Source: Hevea brasiliensis
Lineage: Eukaryota; Streptophyta; Magnoliopsida; Malpighiales; Euphorbiaceae
Assembly: GCF_030052815.1 (NCBI RefSeq)
Contig: NC_079497.1
Location: 22,520,258-22,584,257 of the forward strand
DNA: 64,000 nt
Direction of reading: 5' to 3'
Position 1 is the stretch's first letter. Each line of letters begins with the position of its first letter. The notes beneath the pieces are model-generated. The model was not told where the DNA came from. It saw nothing but the letters and a program-made list of their open reading frames with translations, and searched no databases. Made by a program: the position numbers and the translations under genes. Shown here one piece after another: positions 47,481 to 59,228 of this stretch.

Positions 47481-49995
47481 ACAGGAAACCAATATTGCTC
47501 CCAAAGCAAATATGATCCAGTAACCAGTTGTACCAAGAAGAGTTTACTTAACAAGATCCCAAGCAAAGAGGGTAATAGAAGAGCAAGAACAACTGTAGAA
47601 CTTACAGGGGCAAGTTTCAAAATTAAGGGAATAGATCTCAAAGTTAATGAAAATGATGGGAGAAATATCCCAAAGCAAAGAAACCACCCGACCAGCACCA
47701 AAACTGAATTTATTAGTAATTCCCCCACTTACAACAATAATTGATCCTCATACCCAAAAGCTTCATGACCAAGCCTCAACTTTTTTCACCTTCCAAACTC
47801 CCATCCCTGACCCAACAATTACCTTCAACCCAACATTCTCAAGTAGTGAATTACCTGTCTCCTATCACTAGGCTATCCCGAATGCAGAATTTCATCCTCC
47901 AGCACTAATCCCTTCAGTTTACCCTACAACTAATTTTTCAATTGGGGGAGTAGCTCATGCAATAGGAGGAGAAAATAGAGAGAAAGAAAATGAGAAGTTA
48001 TCTACTCTAGAGGAAAGACTAAGAGCTATTGAAGGGTTAAATATGTATGGCTCAGTTGATGTTTCTTCATTGAGATTAGTGCCAGATGTAGTGGTACCGC
48101 CAAATTTAAAGTCCTAGAATTTGAAAAATACAGCAGAAGCTCCGACCAGTGCATCCATTTGGCCACCTACATAGCCAAGATGTGCGCTCTTACAGAAGAT
48201 GACAGACTCTTAGTACACTTCTTTCATGAAAGTCTCACAGGGGCAGCCTTGCGTTGGTGCATACAATTGGATAGGAGTAGATTACTCTCCTAGAAGGATT
48301 TGGCGAATGCTTTCCTCAAACAATATAAGTTCAATTGTAATGTTGCCCCCACACAGAGAGATCTCCAAAACCTGGTGCAGAGAGAAAATGAGAGCTTTAA
48401 AGAGTACGCCCAGAGATGGAGAGAAAAGGCAGTCGAGGTTTATCCTCCTGCTATAGACAGTGAACTTTGCTCTTTGTTTATTGAGACTTTGAAGGCCCCA
48501 TATTTTAATTTGATGATTGGGAACACTTCCAATAGCTTTTCTGATATCATTCAGACGGGGGAAAGGATTGAAGCAAATCTCCGATTAGGGAGATTACAAG
48601 AAGTAGTAGGGGAGAGTTCTGTAAAAAAGTCTGCTAATTTTGAGAAAAAGAAGGAAGGGGATGTGGACTCCATTTCAAAGCAAACTCACCTGCTGCCACA
48701 AAATAATTTTTGCTCGTACCCTCCAGCCCAAAACTCAATGGTAGCAAATGTTCCCCCTCCATTCCCAAATTATCTTCGCCCACAATATCCTCCCCAAGCT
48801 ACTTACAATCCTAGACCACTTAACCAAACTGCTCCTTTCAGACCACCTACTCCTCAACCTGGTCCAAGACTATTAAGGAATCCTGATCCACCGTTATCGC
48901 TCCCACTCAGTGAAATCTACCATTACTTGTTGGGTATCAATCAGATAGTGCCATCTCATTAGACTCCGTATAGCTACCATATCCCAGGTGGTATGATCCC
49001 AGCGCCAGATGTGAATATCATGGTGGGGCCGTGGGACATTCAATAGATAATTGTGGAGCCCTTCGAGAAAGGGTACAATCCCTGATTAGGAATGGGTAGT
49101 TGAAGATTGAAGGGAATGACTCTGCTCCTAATGTCACTGCAAACCCATTACCCCATCATGATACGAGAAAAGGGAATGGTGTGAGTGTGATAGAATCCCT
49201 AGATGAGAACTTAATTACGAAAATGGATCAGTTAATCTTGTACTTTAATGAGATTTTCACGATGGTAGTACTGGAAGGGTACATACATCCACATGGGCTT
49301 GACTCTGGAAATGATCAGTCGAGCTCAGGATGCCCTTATCATGATGGAGAAGCCAATCATGAGTTGCAGAATTGTGATGAATTCAAGGAGGAAATTCGAA
49401 GGATGATATCGCTTAAAATCTTAAGGTGTCAATTAAAGTCAAAAGAAGAAAAGGAAGTGAACACCGCCATCTATGGTGAAGACATCTCAAGATCTACTCT
49501 AAAAATGTTTTTTTTTTTAATTCCCACCACATCAATACCGCCAGCACCACCCCTGACAGTCATACGTACCCCACCATAGCTACCAGTTATCAATACCCAT
49601 GCTGTGCCTTGGAATTATAATTTCCAAGTTTATACATAGAGTACATCTAGCAGTACTTCCATTCCTACCCTCAACCAGACCTACACTCAACCCATCACTA
49701 CCCCTAAACCATGTTTCACCCCTCTGCTCTCCAATTTACATCAAAACCTGCCCTAACAAATGACTCACCCCTACCAGATCAAGAAGTAGAATTTATTACT
49801 AGAAGTGGAAGGTGTTACGACACTGATGAAAAGAAAAGTAAAGGGAAAGTAGAAGCAGGAGAGTCACCCAAGAATGGGGAAAAGGTGGGGAAAGTAGTAA
49901 AAAGGGGAGAATCCAGTGAAATGAAAGAAGAAGATGAACTATTGTTGCAAATCATGAACCAGAGTGAGTATGACATGTGTAGGGAGGGGGCGTGA
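47481..49995 (+). pseudogene. Element E gag (Tat/Ogre type), broken; cut by element F
   Basis: Starts near 47483 with a VYLTRSQAKRV phrase. Capsid region in another frame (about 48110-48960): FEKYSRSSDQCIHLATYIAK, HFFHESLTGAALRWC, FLKQYKFNC, ESFKEYAQRWREKA, the Retrotrans_gag signature. Then Pro/Tyr/Gln-rich linker and, at about 49330-49380, a zinc-knuckle-like CPYHDGEANHELQNC. The piece 49711-49995 has the TRSGRCYDTDEKK and QIMNQSEYD phrases that precede protease in this lineage. Frames shift at least three times and stops are frequent. The frame runs straight into element F at 49978 and resumes at 62214. Confidence 0.85.
49973..49977 (+). repeat. Target-site duplication of element F, left copy
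   Basis: ACATG immediately before TGTAGGG. The identical ACATG follows the right LTR at 62209-62213. It is the standard 5-bp gypsy duplication. Confidence 0.95.
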
Positions 49996-52926
49996 GGCGA
50001 AATATCATCCATTAAAATTATATAAAATGCACCAGGTAATGCCCAGGAAAGATGGTGGAGTCACAATGGTCTCACTTAAGTACCACCTCCTTAGACAACA
50101 TTTCCTAGACATGCACTTCATATAATCCTAATAGAATCAAACCACTGGTAAGTACCGTCTTCCCATAACACTACCACGGTACTAAGGATTTATGCCACGA
50201 AGGCATAGATAGACAGGAGTCGCCACCCGGGTAATAACCGGGACATATTCAGTATTTCTTCCGAGGGTCATGGATGGCAACTTACTCCTTGCAGAGTTTC
50301 CACAACCGTCATTACCATAGCCCAATGTCTAGGTTCGGGATAGTGGGTACGTAAGGGGAAGGTGTTAGGCACCCCTTACGCCTGGTCTAACCTCGTTAAT
50401 TCGAGTGTCAGTCCTCTACTAATGTTTCTAGAAGTCTTATTTATTATTCCTTTATTAAACTTTATCCTAAAAATGCAATTCTAATCCTACACACGCAAGT
50501 AATTCACAAAAGGATTGTTGTTTACACACAATTTTCATGCACAAGTAATTCCTATCTATGGGGTTGCTAATTATTTAAATGATATTTATCAGATGACTAA
50601 AATTAATTTATTATTGAGAATTTAATTTACAAACAAATTCAATTTCAAGTAACCCTACGTTTCTATTTAACATAATTAATTAATTTTCACCAAGTTACCC
50701 TAAGGATAATTAAACTAAGTTAATTATGTACATGTGTAATTTATTCTAATATCACATAAGGCCCAAACAATCACAACCTAATAAAGATTTCTAACATGTA
50801 AATTTATTTTATAATTACCAAGTTTAATTTACAAACAAGATTAATTTTAATTTACAAAGTATTTATTTAAATTAATTACATGCAAAAGTCAGTTAAATTA
50901 AAAATAAAGTTAATTTTAATTTATCAAATAAAAGTTTTATCATTACTATAATTTCATGTCAATGGTTATTCGAGAAGTTTAGAGCTACTTACCTGTTGGT
51001 AAATGCAGTTGCCATTGGGGCAAGCTACCCTTAAAAAAGGGTATTCTCTTCTAGTATAGCAAAGATATCCCTGGCTTACTCCTGTTTAGCTCCATATAAG
51101 CTCCACGCAAATGCCCTCTTTGGTACTTACCTTAGGGCTACTTACCAATTTTGTTTGTAATAAAAAATAAAGAAACTAAAGAAAATAAAAGAAATAAAGA
51201 AAATATTAATAACAATCTACATTGGATTCTAACTCTAGTCTCCTAAAGGGTTAAGACTCCTAATTAGTTACAACTACCTAATAGTCTAAGTCTTCTAACA
51301 TGATCCAAACACTTCATAACACTTCTTGAATTAAAAGAACACAGAAAAATAGATCAAATATCAATTAGAACCTAAGAAAATACAAGAGCATACATAAATA
51401 TACAATTTCTAAATTCTGGCAGATTAACGGTAGCAAGAAATCCAATTTTTTTAAAAATAGTTATATATGCCTAAAAATCATAAAAAAAATTACAGAAGAC
51501 AGCCTACATATCATAAAAGATCATAAAATTTATAAATCAAACAAAACCCTAGCCGAATGGTCTACATAAATCGTAACTTTTCTAAGTGACAGAATCGTAC
51601 TATTTTTTTGTCAAATTCATAACTCATTAACCACAACAGATATGAATACAAAGCCAATTTGAAAAGATTCATAAGATTCTGAAGTTAATTTTAGACACTA
51701 GATTTGCACCAAAATATTAAGGAACAAGGGAGATATGGGCTCCACAAGTCGGATATCCTGCAAATCAGATTTTACAGGAGCCCTAACTTCAAACAGCCAT
51801 AACTTAAAAAATATTAAAGCTTTTTTAGTGATTCTTGAGCCTAAAATTAATGGAATTTCGTGTAGAATATGAATATAAGTTTTACAAATTTTTTACAGAT
51901 TTAGAACATAAAGAAAAATAATAAAAATATGAGAGACAGAAACTAAATATGTGCAGAGTTGTGTATCCCCTCAAATTAAACATGATTACATGATCAATAT
52001 GAACATATAAAATAAATTAAAGACAAGGAGCATAGAATTAAAATATTGCGTGGCATAGATCTTGAAAAGAAAACAATAAAAACTGACCTTCCAGAAATCT
52101 TGTATAAAAATCTTCTTGAAGAAAAGAAAAAATAAGGAAGAACTCAAAGAGTCTTGAATATCTCTAAATTTCTTATAGCTCTGAATTTTCTCTTCCTCTT
52201 TCCTCCCATCCTCCCCCCTTTCTTCCCTTCTCTAGTAGGCTATTTATAGTGTTTTGGTAGAGAGGTGTGATAGGGTTTGGAGTCTTAGAGTGATAAAGTT
52301 TAGATGACTTAAACAACTAAGATTGCAGAATTCGAATAAGACTGGGATATGGGTGAGGTGTTTCAACCAATAGGAAGACAGGAAAAAATGGAAAGCACTA
52401 ATAGGGAGTGAGGAAGAGGTGTGGTAGGGTTTGGAGTCCTAGTGTGATAAAATTCAGATAACTTAAATGACTAGGATTGATGAATTTGAATGAGACTGGA
52501 ATATGGGTGAGGTGTTTCAACCAATAGGAAGACAGGAAAAAATAGAAGGCACCAATAGGGAGTGAGGAAGAGAGTGGGGCCAAGGAGGAGAGAGATATTT
52601 TGTTATTTTAATTTTTAGAAAATAATTAAATGGGTCCCATTTAAAATTCCTAACTAGGTTTTCTTAGACCCATGGAGCCCAATTAAACTTAGTTAGATTC
52701 ATTTAAGAACTACCCATATTAAATTTAAACGAAATGAAATTTTATTTAAATATAATTAAATTAATTTCCCCAAAACTTTATTATTATTTTTATTTTTTCA
52801 AGATCATGCCACGGAATTAATAATTCAGCTCCATGCTTCCAATTACATCTTACAATCATATAATTTTTCATCATCGGGTTTCCCACGGCCTCAATGCACA
52901 TACTCATCACAAAATAAGGGTCTACA
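49978..52926 (-). repeat. Element F 3' LTR (left)
   Basis: 2949 bp. The minus-strand TATA box ACTATAAATA (52250-52241) places the transcript start near 52215. The promoter-proximal stretch at 52250-52580 contains an internal duplication (phrase GGGTTTGGAGTCYTAGWGTG at about 52272 and 52427). The LTR is 31 bp shorter than the other, mainly from one deletion near 50820. Confidence 0.95.
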
Positions 52927-53282
52927 GTTTGCCCTCCACTTTGACGAAAGTTGAAATCAATGCGAAAGCATTGCTCAAGTTTCGTCAAAGTGAAACTCAA
53001 ATTTCTAATAACTATGAAATATTGGCTATGAGGATCAAGTATATCTTGCTCGGTCGACATACTCTATGTTATGAGACTAGCTACGGTCTCATAACAGTAA
53101 TAACTGTGTCATGTGAAAAATGAGTGTATCTTGCTTTGTCGATACACTCTGCATCATGAGACTAGCTACGGTCTCATAATAGTGATAACTGTGTCATGTG
53201 AGAATTGAGTGCATCTTGCTCTGTCGATACACTTTGTGTCACGAGACTAGCTAAGGTCTCATGATAATGGCAACTGTGATTT
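52927..53282 (-). repeat. Three 86-bp units with stem-loops next to the F polypurine tract
   Basis: Three units of about 85-86 bp starting at about 53037, 53123 and 53208 (AGTRYATCTTGCTCKGTCG...GTGTCATGTG). Each contains GAGACTAGCTACGGTCTC, an inverted repeat able to form a stem (ATGAGAC/GTCTCAT) with an eight-base loop. They lie in the 3' untranslated part of F. Confidence 0.8.
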
Positions 53283-53758
53283 GAAATGTTGTGGATTCGT
53301 ATTTAGGACCGCAGTCCTAAACTACCTACGTATCCCCCTCGCTATCCTGAGGAAGAATCAGACCCACTCGTAGTTCGACACTTGAAACTGTGGTGATGCA
53401 TGTTCTTCTACGCCTTACACACCTACAGGTGACATGTTGATGCGTGTTCTTCTACGCCTTACACAATTATGCCATGTGCCCTAAACAATGTTTAAGGACT
53501 TACCAAAAAACATCTGTTATGAAATGTTGTGGGTTCGTATTTAGGACCGTGGTCCTAAACTACCTACGTATCCCCCTCGCTATCCTGAGGAAGAATCAGA
53601 CCCCCTCGTAGTTCGACACTTGAAACTGTGGTGATGCATGTTATGTTATGCCTTACACACCTACAGGTGACATGTTGATGCATGTTCTTCTATGCCTTAC
53701 ACAACTATGTCATGCGCCTTAAACAATGTTTAAGGACTTATCAAAAAATATCTAATTC
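53283..53758 (-). repeat. 238-bp tandem duplication in the F 3' region
   Basis: Copies at 53283-53520 and 53521-53758, both opening GAAATGTTGTGG. They are nearly identical. Each unit itself holds two CTACGCCTTACACA phrases. No coding sequence. Confidence 0.9.
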
Positions 53759-53766
53759 ATGATTTG

Positions 53767-55076
53767 AAAAAATTGGGATGACTGGGTCTCAAAATTCTCT
53801 CTGATTTTTATGTTTCCTGTATGCTATTTCCTATCATGAGCATGCTGATTTTACTAGAGATTAAAAAAAACTTAGTCCTCTGGGGGACCTCTTTTTGCAA
53901 AAACTTTCTTATAACTTCAAAATTTTTGAGAAGAACTGTTCACCAAAAAAAGACTTCCTTAAGGTCACAATACTATTTCCCTCTGGTTTTTCTTTTTCTT
54001 CTCTCCCCCCATGATTTCTGCCTTAACTCATTTCTCTTCCATGAACTCCATTCTCCGTGCCCTAACTTTTGCCTGAAATGCCCTTTTGGGTTTTCATCTC
54101 AGCGAGCTTGCTCTAACTTTTGCCTAAGTGGCTCTTTTAGGTTTTCCACTTAGTGAGCTCTCTTTTTTTTCTTTTCTTTTTCTTGTTCTTTTTCTCTCTC
54201 TCTTTTTTTGAAATTAGACAATCACCAGGATATTCATATCAAGCATCTATTCTATCATGCTCATAAGACAATAGGTTAAATCAAAACAATGCAGTTCAAT
54301 TACTTAATCTTTTGATGTATCCCTCAAGACACAAAATATTCACAATCATAATTAAATAAAACCTATTCCTGGTTAATGCAATAAAAACTTCTTTATTTAT
54401 TCAGGTACACTATTACTTCCTCTTACATTTAGTTTTGCCAAATTTCTAACCTTCCAAAGTTAGAAATAATCTTTATAACCTGCTGAATGGCCTTTTCAGG
54501 TTTTCATTCCAGATCTTCTCTCATCTCTCCTTTTGCCTAGACTACCCTTTGTAGATTTTCAATCTAGCATTTTTTTTTCTTTAACCCTTACTTTTGCCTA
54601 GACCGCCTTTTGCAGATTTTCAGCCTAGCGGGCCTGTCTCACACAAAGTACCATTTGAGCCTGTCTAAATTGACTGGTTCTTGAAGTTCATTCCCATCCA
54701 AGTCTGATATTCTTACAGTAGCAAGATCTTTTTGACTATGTATGGACCATCCTAGCTTAGGTTAAACTTTTCTCTTAAATCAAAAGGGACGGGCCGAGCT
54801 TGTTTCAAAACTATGTCTCCCTCTTTGATCTTTCTTGGCTTCACCTTTTTATTAAAGGCCCTAGCTATCTTCCTCTGATAAGCCTGCATATGATACAAGG
54901 CTCACATTTTCTTTTCATCAGTCAAAACTAGTTCTTCATATCTCTTCTAGGCCCACTCATTTTCTAGGATCTTAGCTTCTAGCATCACTCTTAAGGATTT
55001 GACCTCTTGCTTAATGGATAGCACTACTTTAGTCCCATACACTAAAGAGAACGGGGTTGCCCTCGTGGATGTCATT
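53767..55076 (-). pseudogene. Element F integrase C-terminal region, copy 1
   Basis: The minus strand reads, with stops, ATPFSLVYGTKVVLS, AYQRKIARAFNKKVKPRK, EGDIVLKQARP and a DGPYIVKKI phrase: the C-terminal part of Tat integrase (SLVYGxEAVLP, GDLVLK, GPYxV). The region left of it is pyrimidine-rich with repeated 'tgcctaga...gcctttgcaggtttt' phrases. The plus-strand ORFs here are antisense shadows. Confidence 0.75.
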
Positions 55077-55144
55077 CTTAGGCCCATAGAGCCCAATTAA
55101 ACTTAATTAGATCCATTTAAGAACTACCCATATTAAATTTAAAC
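55077..55144 (-). repeat. 68-bp LTR fragment at the duplication junction
   Basis: CTTAGGCCCATAGAGCCCAA...AAATTTAAAC closely matches F LTR positions about 52665-52732 and sits exactly between the two copies of the integrase block. It indicates a recombinant or template-switch junction. Confidence 0.85.
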
Positions 55145-56453
55145 AAAAAATTGGGATGACTGGGTCTCAAAATTCTCTATGATTTTTATGTTTCCTGTAT
55201 GCTATTTCCTATCATGAGCATGCTGATTTTACTAGAGATTAAAAAAAACTTAGTCCTCTGGGGGACCTCTTTTTGCAAAAACTTTCTTATAACCTCAAAA
55301 TTTTTGAGAAGAACTGTTCACCAAAAAAAGACTTCCTTAAGGTCACAATACTATTTCCCTCTGATTTTTCTTTTTCTTCTCTCCCCCTATGATTTCTGCC
55401 TTGACTCATTTCTCTTCCATGAACTCCATTCTCTGTGCCCTAACTTTTGCCTGAAATGCCCTTTTGGGTTTTCATCTTAGCGAGCTTACTCTAACTTTTG
55501 CCTAAGCAGCTCTTTCAGGTTTTCCACTTAGTGAGCTCCCTTTTTTTTCTTTTCTTTTTCTTGTTCTTTTTCTCTCTCTATTTTTTTGAAATTAGACAAT
55601 CACCAGGATATTCATATCAAGCATCTATTCTATCATGCTCACAAGACAATAGGTTAAATCAAAACAATGCAGTTCAATTACTTAATCTTTTGATGTATCC
55701 CTCAAGACACAAAACATTCACAATCATAATTAAATAAAACCTATTCCTGGTTAATGCAATAAAAACTTCTTTATTTATTCAGGTACACTATTACTCCCTC
55801 TTACATTTAGTTTTGCCAAATTTCTAACCTTCCAAAGTTAGAAATAATCTTTATAACCTGCCGAATGGCCTTTTCAGGTTTTCCATCCAGATATTCTCTC
55901 ATCTCTCCTTTTGCCTAGACTACCGTTTGTAGATTTTCAATCTAGCATTTTTTTTTCTTTAACCCTTACTTTTGCCTAGACTGCCTTTGCAGGTTTTCAG
56001 CCTAGCGGGCCTGTCTCACACAAAGTACCATTTGAGCCTGTCTAAATTAACTGGTTCTTGAAGTTCATTCCCATCTAAGTCTGATATTCTTACAGTAGCA
56101 AGATCTTTTTGACTATGTATGGACCATCCTAGCTTAGGTTAAACTTTTCTCTTAAATCAAAAGGGACGGGCCGAGCTTGTTTCAAAACTATGTCTCCCTC
56201 TTTGATCTTTCTTGGCTTCACCTTCTTATTAAAGGCCCTAGCTATCTTCCTCTGATAAGCCTGCATATGATACAAGGCTCACATTTTCTTTTCATCAATC
56301 AAAACTAGTTCTTCATATCTCTTCTAGGCCCACTCATTTTCTAGGATCTTAGCTTCTAGCATCACTCTTAAGGATTTGACCTCTTGCTTAATGGATAGCA
56401 CTACTTTAGTCCCATACACTAAAGAGAACGAGGTTGCCCTCATGGATGTCATT
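55145..56453 (-). pseudogene. Element F integrase C-terminal region, copy 2
   Basis: Same content as 53767-55076 at an offset of 1377-1378 bp, a few percent diverged. Right of it (56454-56800), copy 2 alone continues on the minus strand into an upstream piece, GGQFYKLL, IMKEILAGNVWSPYEW and WPEKLPYVL, showing that the integrase core has been deleted between these phrases. Confidence 0.75.
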
Positions 56454-56843
56454 GTAGTACTACGATAATCTTAAAGAACATAAGGGAGTTTTTCAGGCCA
56501 ATCCTTATATGTTTCGAACATTTTTTCCCAACTAGAACATTTCCATTCATATGGGGACCACACATTTCCTGCAAGTATTTCTTTCATTATTTGCTCAGCC
56601 TATTTTTCTATCACACATAAAAGTTTGTAGAATTGCCCCCCAGCTAAAGTAAGTTGAGTGGCTAATCCATGAATTGTTGCTCTATCTCTTTTGTAGGCTT
56701 ATTACGAGTATTCTCTCACTTCCAGAGACCTCCTTATGTCTTCATATCATTTTCCTTCTCCCTCTAGGTCCACATGTGCTACTACTAATCCTTCATAGCA
56801 TAAAATTTTACTCATTAGGATAACTAGCTAAGTCAACTTTTGA

Positions 56844-57224
56844 TCACTCTTTTCCTATAGCGACACCCGCGTGGCTTGGGAATCGGCCATCTGATTTTAA
56901 GCTCGAGGCATGTGCTTCTTGGTACTTTGTTAACAAGGCTATAAATTTATCTCTTTCTTCTTGGGTTAAATCTTCAGCTAACTTAATGTCTTTAGGATTA
57001 TTTGGTGTACCCAAATTAATAGAGATCGATTTTGATGCATTAACAAAAATAGATTCTAAAAGATTATGAATGCCATGCATATGCCCATTAGAATAAACAT
57101 CAAACAAGTAAGCAGAAGGACTGGGAATGTTATTGATCTTTGCCTCGAAATCTTTAACAAGTACATCAGAATTGGAAACATCAATATCACTACTGTGAGC
57201 ATTACAAAAGATAGATTCAAACAT
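56844..57224 (-). pseudogene. Element F pre-RT region
   Basis: An open stretch of 126 codons containing INLGTPNNPKDIKLAEDLTQ and EERDKFIALLTKYQEAHAS. This matches the segment just before RT in Tat elements (NLGT..., PEER..LI.LL..Y.DVFAWS). It degenerates after HAS, and RT itself is absent. Confidence 0.7.
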
Positions 57225-58380
57225 AGGGGTGTAGCTTTAGGTGTTTGGCTTTTCATGCAGTCCTCAGATCAATGGTGTTGATTTTCTGCTTTAGCACTTT
57301 CACATGTGGTAACCCCTAATCATATGTCAAGGTAATTACCCCCTCTTTCAAGAACTTAGGAGGCTTTAGCTCTTCTTCCTATTCTGTTAGCTCATAGCCT
57401 AAACCATGACTCGTGATCTGCCCCTTCATCTTAAGAAAAGTCACCAAACCATTTATACTTTCTCCTAGGCCTATGCTAAGAAAAAACTTCAGCCTTTCTT
57501 CATAGTAGCCACTTTTAGATCCATCTAGTTTTTATAGATTCCAACAACTTGAAAATCAGACACTAGTGGAACTGAACCATATAGTTGTAATGCAACTATC
57601 TCCTCTTCAGAATCAGTCCAGACATCCAAAGGACCCTCATCATAGCTAGAATTATCACAAATGTCAATAACCATTATAGACTGAGGTTCATTGGGCTTTT
57701 GGATGGATTGGATAGGTTCACTGGGCTTTTAGATGGGTTGGATAAGTTCATTGGGCTTTTGGATGGGTTGGATAAAGTCAATAATTCTGTTAGGGTTATT
57801 TGGGGTGATGGAGATCATGTAGAGACCCGGTGTAGGTGGAAATTTTGACTAGGCATGGGGCTTTTAGGTTGATTTTCTAGGTCAATTATCCTTTTGGCAT
57901 CAATTAGATCTTAGATATCACACTTAAATTGAAAGCATAAGTCGGTGTCATGACTGTGGGCTTGGTAGAACCGACAACATTGGTTGATATCATAGCTAGA
58001 TGGGAGTGGATTTGGAAGTGGTCTGGGTGCTAAGAGCTATAGGAGGTCTTAAACTTTAAGACGCTCCAAAACTTCGGATAAGGTTTGGCTGAATTAGAAA
58101 AAATCTTCTTGGGGTGTGAGACACAATTTAAACCTCAATGACTTTAATGCCACTTAATTGGTGTACCTCGGGGCCTCTTTCTAAAGTTGACCACACTTGT
58201 CTCTTCTAGCTCAAACATCTTGGCATTCAATATTTCATCAAGCACGACCATAGTTTCTTCCATCTTAAGTAGTGCAGGTGAAATCCTTACTAGTCTCTTC
58301 CCTTCCCTAACCCAAGTGACCTGATTGGAAGTCTCTTTGATGTGTTTTGAGGCTATGTTTGCTAAAAAAAATAGGGTTTA
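57225..58380 (-). pseudogene. Element F gag C-terminus and protease region, degenerate
   Basis: At about 57900-58000 the minus strand reads CRFYQAHSHDTDLCFQFKCD, the zinc-knuckle region that ends Tat gag, followed by DLIDAKRIIDL. At 57688-57777 a 30-bp unit repeats three times, encoding a QPIQKPNE-type decapeptide. Many stops; no intact protease motif was found. Confidence 0.6.
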
Positions 58381-59207
58381 AGGGTTAACCTAAGCATGCT
58401 ATATACATGAATGCAATGCATGAATGGACCATTTTTTTCTCTTTTTCTTTTTTTTTTTTTTTTGCCTTTACTTTTATAAAACCAAAACCGAACCATAGCA
58501 ATAGAACCAAAACTGAACCAAAACCAGACCATATAAACTGAACTAAAATCGGACCAAAGACTGAATCAAAACCAAAAAAAAATCTCAAGAACTGAACCTT
58601 TGCCCCCTTATACCTTCAACTCTCACGTGCAGGGTAAGAAAAAAATCTATCCTAGGCTATGGTACACTAGACACACCAACAGGGGTGGTCCAGGACGATC
58701 CTTCCCTCACAAACAAAGGATTTATATCCTTAAAATTTAACCATAAGTAAGCATCCTCTTGCTTAACATGGGTTTTGAAATGGGCTTGAGCCTATACACA
58801 CATTAGGTTTATGCATAGGCCTAGGTTCATCTCAACTACCACTAGAACTTGTGGTTTAAATAGTAAGGTTATAAATCCAGTACAACAAAAATCTACGGGG
58901 TACCTAGGGTTGAAATCTATGGCTCATGGGCTTCATTGGGTAGGAAAAGGGTCACCCATGCGAGAGCTTGTCCATTAAGCACAACGGCCAGAGCTATGGC
59001 TCTTTTATGTACTCGAAGGTATGGGCATGGGGTGCTAGCATTCACCAATTCGTCATAGCTCGAGTAGAACTATGGTCTCCTTGGCAAGTACTAGCGAGGC
59101 TAAAAAGGGTAAGGGTGATCTGTGTGATAGTGTAGTGCAATGCAAAAAGTTTAACAGAGGAATAATATTAGACTAAAAGAAACATGTTGGAGTAACTATC
59201 CATTTAG
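58381..59207 (-). other. Element F 5' leader
   Basis: Untranslated. Includes a T-rich run (58435-58463) and a degenerate AACC(G/A)AACCAAAA array (58481-58580). The primer binding site follows at 59208-59227. Confidence 0.6.
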
Positions 59208-59227
59208 TCCCCAGTGGAGTCGCCAAA
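59208..59227 (-). other. Primer binding site of element F
   Basis: Reverse complement is TTTGGCGACTCCACTGGGGA, identical to E's site and one base from the LTR. Confidence 0.9.
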
Positions 59228-59228
59228 C

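Noticed and set aside
47100..47728. Minus-strand ORFs near 47.2 and 47.6 kb
   Set aside because: The second is antisense to gag of element E and the first has no family features.
53821..55737. Repeated plus-strand ORFs beginning MLFPIMSML
   Set aside because: They are antisense to the two integrase C-terminal copies of element F and exist twice only because of the duplication.
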